The notes under the pieces are model-generated. The model worked only from the letters and a program-made list of their open reading frames with translations. It had not been told where the DNA came from and did not search any database. Below, one piece after another: positions 1-4,765 of a stretch of DNA of 6,937 nt. A program made the translations under genes and the position numbers. How positions within the stretch are numbered: position 1 is the first letter of the stretch; every line of letters begins with the position of its first letter. This DNA comes from Anaerolinea thermophila (GTDB lineage Bacteria; Chloroflexota; Anaerolineae; Anaerolineales; Villigracilaceae), in assembly GCA_020722305.1 (NCBI GenBank), contig DYLB01000109.1, positions 1 to 6,937 of the forward strand, read 5' to 3'.

Positions 1-74
1 ACGGCGAAGGATTTTTGATCACCGCCTATCCAACCGAAGCGGTGAAAGAAGGAGAACGAATATGGCACAAGTAA
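1..74 (+). CDS. C-terminal end of a small protein gene overlapping the DUF2283 gene (partial)
   Basis: This open frame enters from the left edge (first complete codon at 3-5) and ends at TAA 72-74. It reads GEGFLITAYPT, then nine residues, then ERIWHK and stop. It overlaps the first 13 bases of the next gene in a different frame, and that gene's Shine-Dalgarno AAGGAG (49-54) lies inside it. This is the arrangement of a translationally coupled gene pair. From memory, a GxGFxITAY...KKGxxIW ending is typical of small nuclease-like or DUF4258-like proteins encoded immediately before DUF2283 genes. That would suggest a toxin-antitoxin-like pair, but only 24 codons are visible, so the family is a guess. 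The reading frame itself is fairly safe because of its codon sense and the overlap. Confidence 0.55.
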   Translation, partial: GEGFLITAYPTEAVKEGERIWHK

Positions 75-274
75 AAGTTTATTACGATCAACAGGGCAAC
101 ACGCTTACCGTCTGGTTTGGTAATCCCCAAGATGAGGTTGTTGCTGAGGAAACGGGTGATGAAGTGATTCTGATGAAGGACAAAAATGGAAATGTGATCG
201 GCTTTGAAAAACTGAATTACATTTTGCCTGCTTCCTCGCGCTTAAATGTGGCCTTTGAAACAGTTGCCGCGTAG
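62..274 (+). CDS. DUF2283 family small protein
   Basis: A 70-residue protein of the usual DUF2283 size. The N-terminus VKVYYDQQGNTLTVWF matches the family pattern of a beta strand with a tyrosine, an acidic/asparagine turn, then a second strand. It continues with an acidic stretch (EVVAEETGDEV, about 25-35), a strand-turn-strand LMKDKNGNVIGFEKLNYI (37-54) and a short tail. The start ATG at 62 has AAGGAG at 49-54 with 7-base spacing. There is no signal peptide or membrane segment, so it is probably cytosolic. Molecular function is unknown; members often sit beside small nuclease-like genes and are suspected antitoxins, which fits the overlapping upstream frame, but this is inference. Base composition is visibly more AT-rich than that of the other genes here, which hints at an accessory or transferred origin. 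Confidence 0.8.
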   Translation: MAQVKVYYDQQGNTLTVWFGNPQDEVVAEETGDEVILMKDKNGNVIGFEKLNYILPASSRLNVAFETVAA

Positions 275-294
275 CAGCAAAGTGAAGTAGTTGA

Positions 295-336
295 CAAGAC
301 TTCCGAGGTCATTGAGGCTTCGGAAGTCTTGTTTTT
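295..336 (+). terminator. Intrinsic terminator of the DUF2283 unit
   Basis: CAAGACTTCCGA (295-306) pairs perfectly with TCGGAAGTCTTG (320-331). The stem extends inward with G-U and G-C pairs (307-310 with 316-319), leaving a five-base ATTGA loop. TTTTT (332-336) follows immediately. It begins 20 bases after the DUF2283 stop codon, so it ends that transcript. It works on the plus strand only, because no T-run lies on the other side for the minus strand. Confidence 0.92.
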
Positions 337-407
337 GCCCTTCGGGTTCGGCGCGACTGTCCCTGTGGCAGGGTGTGGGCGGTCAACGGATGGGGAACAG
401 ATGAATA

Positions 408-427
408 GACGGCGCGCAGGTGGAAGT
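408..427 (+). repeat. 20-bp direct repeat, left copy
   Basis: GACGGCGCGCAGGTGGAAGT at 408-427 recurs at 591-610 with a single difference (A418 versus G601), 183 bases apart. The two copies flank a block of GC-rich inverted repeats (461-587). The right copy lies in the promoter of the Mut7-C gene. They could be a duplication left by insertion of a small repeat element, or two units of a dispersed intergenic repeat. Confidence 0.7.
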
Positions 428-460
428 CCGTTTCGGAGTGGGCGAAAGCACAACCAAAAC

Positions 461-587
461 GGGACGCGGAAAACGCGGACGAACACGGAATCTTTCTGCG
501 TTTCACTTGCACCTGGCGCACACCTGCCCTGGCGGGCGGTGCCAGGGAGTGCAGGTGTCCGCGTCAATCAGCGCTCGTCCGCGTCCC
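461..587. repeat. GC-rich imperfect inverted-repeat block in the gene-free region 337-621
   Basis: The stretch between the terminator and the Mut7-C gene (337-621) holds no convincing gene; its short open frames overlap one another and have no recognisable family or ribosome site. It is structured instead. GGGACGCGGA (461-470) is the reverse complement of TCCGCGTCCC (578-587), and ACGCGGACGA (473-482) of TCGTCCGCGT (575-584). An inner hairpin pairs ACACCTGCCCTGGC (520-533) with GCCAGGG (541-547) and CAGGTGT (552-558), with a GGGCGGT loop and a four-base bulge. This resembles a dispersed intergenic repeat or a small non-autonomous element; no coding capacity or transposase is seen. Confidence 0.6.
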
Positions 588-588
588 A

Positions 589-615
589 TTGACGGCGCGC
601 GGGTGGAAGTATAAT
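589..615 (+). promoter_or_regulatory. Promoter of the Mut7-C gene (leaderless)
   Basis: A perfect -10 hexamer TATAAT (610-615) lies six bases before the ATG at 622, so the expected transcription start falls on or within a base of the A of the start codon. A -35 like TTGACG (589-594, five of six matches) is separated by a short 15-bp spacer. No Shine-Dalgarno sequence lies between -10 and ATG (the six bases are CTCCTC), as expected for a leaderless message. Confidence 0.65.
591..610 (+). repeat. 20-bp direct repeat, right copy
   Basis: Second copy of the 408-427 repeat (19 of 20 bases identical). It occupies the spacer between the -35 and -10 boxes of the Mut7-C promoter, sharing bases with both. 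The left copy is followed by CCGTTT rather than by the last five bases of TATAAT and so does not make a promoter. Confidence 0.7.
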
Positions 616-621
616 CTCCTC

Positions 622-1326
622 ATGTCCACCGCCACCTTCATCTTCCTCGGCCGGCTGAACGACTTCCTGCCCCGTGACCGCAAAGACCAACCCATCGAAG
701 TCACCTTTCGCGGGCGGCAGTCGCTCAAGCACCTGGCCGAGTCGCTGGGAGTGCCGCATCCCGAAATCGGGCGGGTGGAAGTCAACGGCCTCAACAGCGC
801 CCTGAGTGCCATCACCCAGAACGGCGACCGCGCCACCCTCCATCCCCTCCCAGACGGCTGCCCCTTCGACCCGCCGCGCTTCCTGCTCGATTGTCACCTC
901 GGGCGGCTGACCTCGTACCTGCGCATGTTGGGCTTCGACTGTCTCTACCGCAACGACTATACCGACAAAGGGATCGCCGCCAGTCTCGAAAGCGACAAGC
1001 GCATCCTGTTGACGCGTGACCGCCGCCTGCTGATGCGAAAATCCGTCGTTTACGGGTATTGCCTGCGCTCGCTCAACTCCCGCCAGCAGTTGCTCGAAGT
1101 CGTGCGCCGCTTCGAGCTGGCCGGCCGGGTCACACCCTTCCACCGCTGCCTGCGCTGCAACCATCCGCTCGAGCCGGTGGACAAAAGCATGATCATTGAC
1201 CGCCTGGAGCCGCTGACCAAACGCTACTTCGACGAGTTCCACCTTTGCCCGGCCTGCGGCCAAATCTACTGGAAAGGTTCGCATTACGAGCAAATGACGA
1301 AGCTGCTCGAAGAAATCCGGGGATAG
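622..1326 (+). CDS. Mut7-C RNase domain protein with N-terminal ubiquitin-like domain
   Basis: A 234-residue cytosolic protein. Residues 1-80 form a ubiquitin/ThiS-like beta-grasp domain of the Ub-Mut7C type (TFIFLGRLNDFLP start; VEVNG near 52-56; ending GDRATLHPLPDGC). Residues 85-230 are the Mut7-C RNase domain, a PIN-like fold: FLLDCHLGRLTSYLRMLGFD with the first acidic residue D90, then D112 and ILLTRDRRLL with D133. Its C-terminal zinc ribbon is C176-x2-C179 and C209-x2-C212, ending CGQIYWKGSHYEQM. The family is named after the C-terminal domain of the animal exonuclease Mut-7; the prokaryotic members are predicted RNases, and the in vivo substrate is not known. ATG 622 is preferred over an upstream TTG at 589 because the promoter overlaps that longer start and the domain begins at 622. 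It stands alone, converging on nrdJ. Confidence 0.9.
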   Translation: MSTATFIFLGRLNDFLPRDRKDQPIEVTFRGRQSLKHLAESLGVPHPEIGRVEVNGLNSALSAITQNGDRATLHPLPDGCPFDPPRFLLDCHLGRLTSYLRMLGFDCLYRNDYTDKGIAASLESDKRILLTRDRRLLMRKSVVYGYCLRSLNSRQQLLEVVRRFELAGRVTPFHRCLRCNHPLEPVDKSMIIDRLEPLTKRYFDEFHLCPACGQIYWKGSHYEQMTKLLEEIRG

Positions 1327-1336
1327 ACATCTTCAC

Positions 1337-1403
1337 CACAGAGAACACGGAGAGCACGGCGACTCTTTTGAAAAACACGGAGAACTTCTCCGTGTTCTTT
1401 GTG
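1337..1403. repeat. Palindromic ACACGG intergenic repeat between convergent genes
   Basis: CACAGAGAACACGGAGA (1337-1353) is almost the exact reverse complement of 1387-1403 (one G-T wobble), with a further AACACGGAGAA unit (1374-1384) in between. The motif AACACGG thus occurs twice directly (1344-1350, 1374-1380) and once inverted (1390-1396). Repeats built on CACAGAG/ACACGGAG are familiar between genes in several environmental bacterial groups, including Chloroflexota (recalled, not checked here). The 99 bases between the Mut7-C and nrdJ stop codons are mostly this repeat. Confidence 0.6.
1371..1396 (-). terminator. Probable intrinsic terminator of nrdR-nrdJ
   Basis: Read on the minus strand, AACACGGAG (1396-1388) pairs with CTCCGTGTT (1382-1374) across an AAGTT loop. 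The stem runs directly into a T-run (TTTTT, 1375-1371). It lies 29 bases beyond the nrdJ stop codon. Read on the plus strand the same stem is followed by TTCTTTGTG, a weaker tail, so it may also help to end the convergent Mut7-C transcript. Confidence 0.6.
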
Positions 1404-1425
1404 TCTCTGGGATGAACACCGGGGG

Positions 1426-3999
1426 TCAGCACTCACTGAACCCGCAGGCGTAACACTTGCGGCAGCCTTCCTCGTTCACCACCGCCGCCTGTCCACATTC
1501 GGGGCACAGGTCGCCGATCTTCATCGGCAACTGGGCAGCCGGGGCTTCGTCCGTGACATGCCCGCCGTTGCCGCCGATCTTCTCCGGGGAGGGGTTGTCC
1601 TCCCGGCCCTCCTTGGTTTGCAGGTACTCGTCCAGCACCTGGCCCACCCCGTCGGGCAGCGAGCGCACCCGGTTGGGGCCGAAGCCGAGCGAGCGTCCGC
1701 CGCCGATCCCGGTCAACTGGCGCACGATCTCCCGCATCCGCTCCAGGGGCGCAACCGGCGAGGCCAGGCGCAGGATGTACGAGATCAGGCGTCCGATCGC
1801 CTCCGAAACGGCAGCCGTCTCCGATCCCGCTTTGGCCGTATTGATGAACACCTCGAAGGGCTGCTCCCCGCCATTCTCGTTGATCGTGACGAAGGCCTTG
1901 CCGGCCGGGGTGGCGACGTTGAAGGTCGAGCCTTTCAGGGCACGCGGACGCGGCTTCTTGGTGCCGTGCCAGATTTGGGGCAGCGGTTCGGCCTGGACTT
2001 CGGCCGGCTCGCCGTCACCCAGCTTCTTCGCGGCTGTGGCTTTGGTCTCCAGCACCACCTTGTCCCTTGAGCCGGTGACGTAGACGGTGATGCCCTTGCA
2101 GCCCAGTTCCCAGGCCAGCAGGTAGGCCTGGGCCACGTCGTCTTCGGTTGCGCCTTCGGGGAAATTGATCGTTTTCGACAAAGAATTATCCACGAAGGCC
2201 TGCAAGGCGGCCTGCATCCGCACGTGCTCCTCGGCGCTGATGTCCGACGAAACCACGAAGGTGCGGCGGATGTCAGCGGGCACAGCTTCGATGCCCTGGC
2301 AGGTGCCGTACTGCATCACCGTTTCGATGATCTCCTGGCGTTCCTTCCCGCTCAGCCCCGCCGACTTGAGCGCTTGCTCGAAGCGCGGGCTGGCGTAGGT
2401 CAACTGCAAATCCTTGCCGTTGTCGTTGACGTGGCGGATGTAGGCCAGGGCAAAGACCGGCTCGCAGCCGTAGCCTTCACAGCCGGCGACGGTGGCAATC
2501 GTGCCGGTCGGGGCGACGGTAGTCTGCGCCCCGTTGCGGATGCCATGCTTGCGGATGCCGTCCACCACCGCCTCCCAGCGGACCTCGGGCCGGCCCCAGT
2601 CGTGCCGATAAGGGGTCAGCGGCCGGGGCGGCTGCCAGCGCATGTCGTCCATGTCGTAGAGGCTGCCCGAAATGGCCGGGAACGGGCCGCGCTCCTGGGC
2701 CAGTTCGACGCTGGTCAGCATGGCGTGGTAACGGACGAACTCCATCACCTGCGCCCCAAACTCCTGGCCCTCCTCCGAGCCGTAGCGGATACCGGCGTGA
2801 TACATCAGGTCGGCCAATCCCATGATGCCCAGCCCGATCCGGCGCACACGATGGGCGGCTTCCTTCAACTGCGGCACCGCCGGGACATAAGCATTCTCCT
2901 CGACCACGTCATCCAGGAAGCGGGTGGCCGTGACCACGCTTTGGCGCAAGCCCTCCCAATCTACCGTGCCGTTGGGTCCGCAATGCTCGTTCAGGTTGAC
3001 CGAGCCGAGACAGCAGTTCTCGTAACTGCCGAGATATTGTTCGCCACACGGATTGGTCGACTCCAACTGATACAAATGCGGCACGGGGTTTTCGCGGTTG
3101 GCCGCGTCCAGGAAAAGCACGCCTGGCTCGCCGTTGTGATGCGCCTGCCTGACGATCTTCTCGAACAGGTCACGGGCGCGGACGGTTTTGTAGACCCGGA
3201 TGGGCAAACCCTGTTCCCTGGCCTGCTCCAGCGTCCCCTTGAAAGTGCGGTAACGCGGGTCGGCGATGTCGGGGAAGACCAGGTCCCACGAATCGTCGTC
3301 AATCACGGCCTGCATGAAATCGTCCGTGATGCCGACCGAGATGTTGAAATTGGTGATGGCGTTCTCGTCCGTTTTGCAAGTGATGAACTCTTCCACGTCC
3401 GGGTGGTCGACGCGCAGGACGCCCATATTGGCGCCCCTGCGTGTCCCTCCCTGCGCAATCTCTCCAAAAGCATGATCGTAGACTCGCAAGAATCCCACCG
3501 GACCTGTGGCCTGCCCGGCGGACGATTTGACCAGTCCGCCCTTGGGCCGCAGCCGCGAGAACGAGAAGCCGTTGCCGCCGCCCGTCTGCTGGATCAGGGC
3601 CGCGTCGCGCAGGGTTTGGAAAATGCCGGACGAATCCCGGCCCATGTCGTCGGAGATCGGGAGGACGAAACAGGCCGCAAGCTGCCCCAGCGGAGTCCCT
3701 GCACCGGTAAAAGTGGGCGAGTTGGGGAAGAACCTCTTGCTGGTCAATAGAGCATAGAATTCTTTGGCGCGGTCAATGACATCTTCACCCCAGGCCGCCT
3801 CCGCCTTGGCGACGTGGTAGGCCACCCGCCAGAACATCTCCTCGACGGTTTCGGCCGGCTGGCCGTCGTCGCCGCGCCGGACGTAGCGCTTCATCAGCAC
3901 CTGGCGGGCGTTATCCGTCAGCTCGACCCTGGGAAGTCCTTTCGGCATGGGCGGTGTAGGAAGTAATCCATGTTGAGTTTTGGCTTCGGTGGTCACCAT
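1426..3999 (-). CDS. nrdJ: Adenosylcobalamin-dependent (class II) ribonucleotide reductase
   Basis: An 857-residue enzyme that reduces ribonucleotides to deoxyribonucleotides using a thiyl radical made with coenzyme B12; it supplies DNA precursors with or without oxygen. The catalytic barrel carries NPCGE (316-320), with C318 as the expected thiyl-radical cysteine and N316 and E320 as active-site residues. C110 (AACFVLP) and C329 (ENCCLGSVNL) fit the redox-active pair, and PTGTI is at 497-501. Residues about 685-790 match the TSCPD domain. The tail has six cysteines (832, 835, 846, 849, 852, 857), a zinc-ribbon-like end that in this family helps re-reduce the active site. No N-terminal ATP-cone is visible, so overall-activity control by dATP at that site is unlikely. 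ATG 3999 has GGAGGAG (4013-4007) 7 bases upstream. It is the second gene of the operon, 67 bases after nrdR. No intein or frameshift is seen. Confidence 0.96.
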   Translation of the reverse strand: MVTTEAKTQHGLLPTPPMPKGLPRVELTDNARQVLMKRYVRRGDDGQPAETVEEMFWRVAYHVAKAEAAWGEDVIDRAKEFYALLTSKRFFPNSPTFTGAGTPLGQLAACFVLPISDDMGRDSSGIFQTLRDAALIQQTGGGNGFSFSRLRPKGGLVKSSAGQATGPVGFLRVYDHAFGEIAQGGTRRGANMGVLRVDHPDVEEFITCKTDENAITNFNISVGITDDFMQAVIDDDSWDLVFPDIADPRYRTFKGTLEQAREQGLPIRVYKTVRARDLFEKIVRQAHHNGEPGVLFLDAANRENPVPHLYQLESTNPCGEQYLGSYENCCLGSVNLNEHCGPNGTVDWEGLRQSVVTATRFLDDVVEENAYVPAVPQLKEAAHRVRRIGLGIMGLADLMYHAGIRYGSEEGQEFGAQVMEFVRYHAMLTSVELAQERGPFPAISGSLYDMDDMRWQPPRPLTPYRHDWGRPEVRWEAVVDGIRKHGIRNGAQTTVAPTGTIATVAGCEGYGCEPVFALAYIRHVNDNGKDLQLTYASPRFEQALKSAGLSGKERQEIIETVMQYGTCQGIEAVPADIRRTFVVSSDISAEEHVRMQAALQAFVDNSLSKTINFPEGATEDDVAQAYLLAWELGCKGITVYVTGSRDKVVLETKATAAKKLGDGEPAEVQAEPLPQIWHGTKKPRPRALKGSTFNVATPAGKAFVTINENGGEQPFEVFINTAKAGSETAAVSEAIGRLISYILRLASPVAPLERMREIVRQLTGIGGGRSLGFGPNRVRSLPDGVGQVLDEYLQTKEGREDNPSPEKIGGNGGHVTDEAPAAQLPMKIGDLCPECGQAAVVNEEGCRKCYACGFSEC

Positions 4000-4006
4000 G
4001 ATCTTT

Positions 4007-4013
4007 CTCCTCC
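4007..4013 (-). promoter_or_regulatory. Strong ribosome binding site of nrdJ
   Basis: GGAGGAG on the minus strand, 7 bases before the ATG at 3999. It fixes that start and explains how the downstream operon gene can be translated well despite the 67-base AT-rich gap after nrdR. I found no convincing separate promoter or hairpin in that gap. Confidence 0.8.
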
Positions 4014-4066
4014 GGTAATGAAATAAATTTGTAGAGCTTGTGGGTGTTCGATTCTTTTCAAATTTT

Positions 4067-4516
4067 CTAGGCTTCCAATAAGCGATCTATCTCTCTCCGC
4101 AAGGCATGGAGGTCGTCTAGCCGGAGATAGACAATCGCATAGCGGATGTAGGCAATCTGGTCCAGTTCCTTCAAGCCGTTGATGGTCAAATCCCCCACCA
4201 CGCGGGACGAGACCTCGGACTTGCCCAGCTTCTGAAGCGAGGCCTCCACCTGACCGATCAGCCGTTCGATGTCCGCGGCCGAGACGGGACGCTTGGCGCA
4301 GGCAATACGGATGCCCCGCGCCAGTTTCTCCCGGTCGAACTCCTCCCGCGTGCCGTCCTGCTTGATCAGCAGCGGCGTGGCCAGGATCGGGCGTTCATAG
4401 GTGCTGAACCGTTGGCCGCAGTTCAGGCACTCCCGGCGGCGGCGGATGCCGCCATGGCTGTCGTGAGTCGTGTCGAGGACCCGCGAGTCTTCGGTTTGAC
4501 AGTATGGACACTGCAT
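4067..4516 (-). CDS. nrdR: Transcriptional repressor NrdR
   Basis: A 149-residue protein of standard NrdR length. It has an N-terminal zinc ribbon C3-x2-C6 ... C30-x2-C33, with the basic RRRREC segment (26-30) typical of the DNA-binding part. A full ATP-cone follows (about 49-139; LLIKQDGTREEFDREKL near the start, DQIAYIRYAIVYLRLDDL near the end), which senses ATP/dATP. NrdR represses ribonucleotide reductase genes when dATP is abundant by binding paired NrdR boxes. Here it is the first gene of an operon with nrdJ, so it would control its own synthesis together with its target; two box-like sites lie in the leader. ATG 4516 follows AAAGGA with 6-base spacing (minus strand). Because nrdJ seems to lack an ATP-cone, NrdR may be the main dATP-sensing element of this system. 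Confidence 0.96.
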   Translation of the reverse strand: MQCPYCQTEDSRVLDTTHDSHGGIRRRRECLNCGQRFSTYERPILATPLLIKQDGTREEFDREKLARGIRIACAKRPVSAADIERLIGQVEASLQKLGKSEVSSRVVGDLTINGLKELDQIAYIRYAIVYLRLDDLHALRREIDRLLEA

Positions 4517-4549
4517 ATCTGGTCCTTTCTATAACTAGAACAGATGTAG

Positions 4550-4565
4550 CCGCTATATGTGGTGG
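4550..4565. promoter_or_regulatory. NrdR box, promoter-distal copy
   Basis: CCGCTATATGTGGTGG matches about 11 of 16 positions of the NrdR-box consensus (ACACWATATMTWGTGT). The conserved core C-T-ATAT-x-T-x-GTG is recognisable. It lies 31 bases, start to start, from the second box at 4581-4596, which is the known operator spacing. It sits in the untranslated leader of nrdR. Confidence 0.65.
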
Positions 4566-4580
4566 TTACTATTTCACTCC

Positions 4581-4596
4581 CCCGTATATCTTGGGC
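4581..4596. promoter_or_regulatory. NrdR box, promoter-proximal copy
   Basis: CCCGTATATCTTGGGC matches about 11 of 16 consensus positions, with the central TATATCTTG nearly ideal. It covers about +5 to +20 relative to the predicted start of the nrdR-nrdJ transcript, so a bound repressor would block RNA polymerase. Confidence 0.65.
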
Positions 4597-4607
4597 GGGT
4601 AGACAGC

Positions 4608-4636
4608 ATTCTAACATATTTACAAAACCGCCTCAA
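4608..4636 (-). promoter_or_regulatory. Promoter of the nrdR-nrdJ operon
   Basis: On the minus strand, -35 TTGAGG (4636-4631) and -10 TAGAAT (4613-4608, five of six matches) are separated by exactly 17 bases. The predicted transcript starts near 4601, giving a leader of about 85 bases that holds both NrdR boxes. No cobalamin-riboswitch-like structure fits in this short leader. Confidence 0.65.
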
Positions 4637-4691
4637 GGGGAAAACCAGGGGATTTATCTTAAAAAATCCAGAAAAAATAATTTCAAAATCA

Positions 4692-4712
4692 TTGCCAAAG
4701 TGTTTTCGGCAA
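4692..4712. repeat. Short inverted repeat upstream of the prolyl oligopeptidase promoter
   Basis: TTGCCAAA (4692-4699) and TTT-C-GGCAA (4704-4712) form an 8-bp stem with one bulge around a GTGT loop. It lies about 40-60 bases upstream of the predicted oligopeptidase transcription start, in an AT-rich stretch between divergent genes. It could be an operator, but nothing else supports this. It is not a terminator on the plus strand because an A-run follows it. Confidence 0.3.
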
Positions 4713-4739
4713 AAAAGCGCACTGCGTGCTCGCCCTGGG

Positions 4740-4745
4740 TATAAT
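4740..4745 (+). promoter_or_regulatory. -10 box of the prolyl oligopeptidase gene
   Basis: A perfect TATAAT 20 bases before the ATG at 4766. The transcript would start near 4752, and the leader would hold the Shine-Dalgarno AGGAG (4756-4760) at 5-base spacing. No good -35 hexamer is found 15-19 bases upstream, so the promoter may depend on its -10 alone or on an activator. Confidence 0.55.
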
Positions 4746-4765
4746 CAGGCCATTCAGGAGAAACC

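Noticed and set aside
291..296. TTGACA resembling a perfect -35 box
   Set aside because: It has no -10 box at 15-19 bases and overlaps the left arm of the terminator hairpin.
329..614. Several short overlapping open frames in the gap before the Mut7-C gene
   Set aside because: They overlap each other on both strands, run through inverted repeats, begin inside or next to the terminator, and have no ribosome sites or known domains.
589..621. TTG start at 589 for the Mut7-C protein
   Set aside because: It would put the -35 and -10 boxes inside the coding region and add 11 residues (MTARGWKYNLL) not expected before the beta-grasp domain.
568..1293. A 241-codon minus-strand open frame opposite the Mut7-C gene
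   Set aside because: The plus-strand protein has two recognisable domains and a promoter; the antisense frame is explained by codon bias.
2224..3750. A 508-codon open frame on the plus strand opposite nrdJ
   Set aside because: It is antisense to a full-length, motif-complete ribonucleotide reductase. High GC keeps the opposite strand open, and its translation is Arg/Ala/His-rich with no recognisable family.
4517..4601. Possible cobalamin riboswitch controlling the B12-dependent reductase operon
   Set aside because: The leader is only about 85 bases and shows no B12-box-like segment; NrdR boxes occupy it instead.
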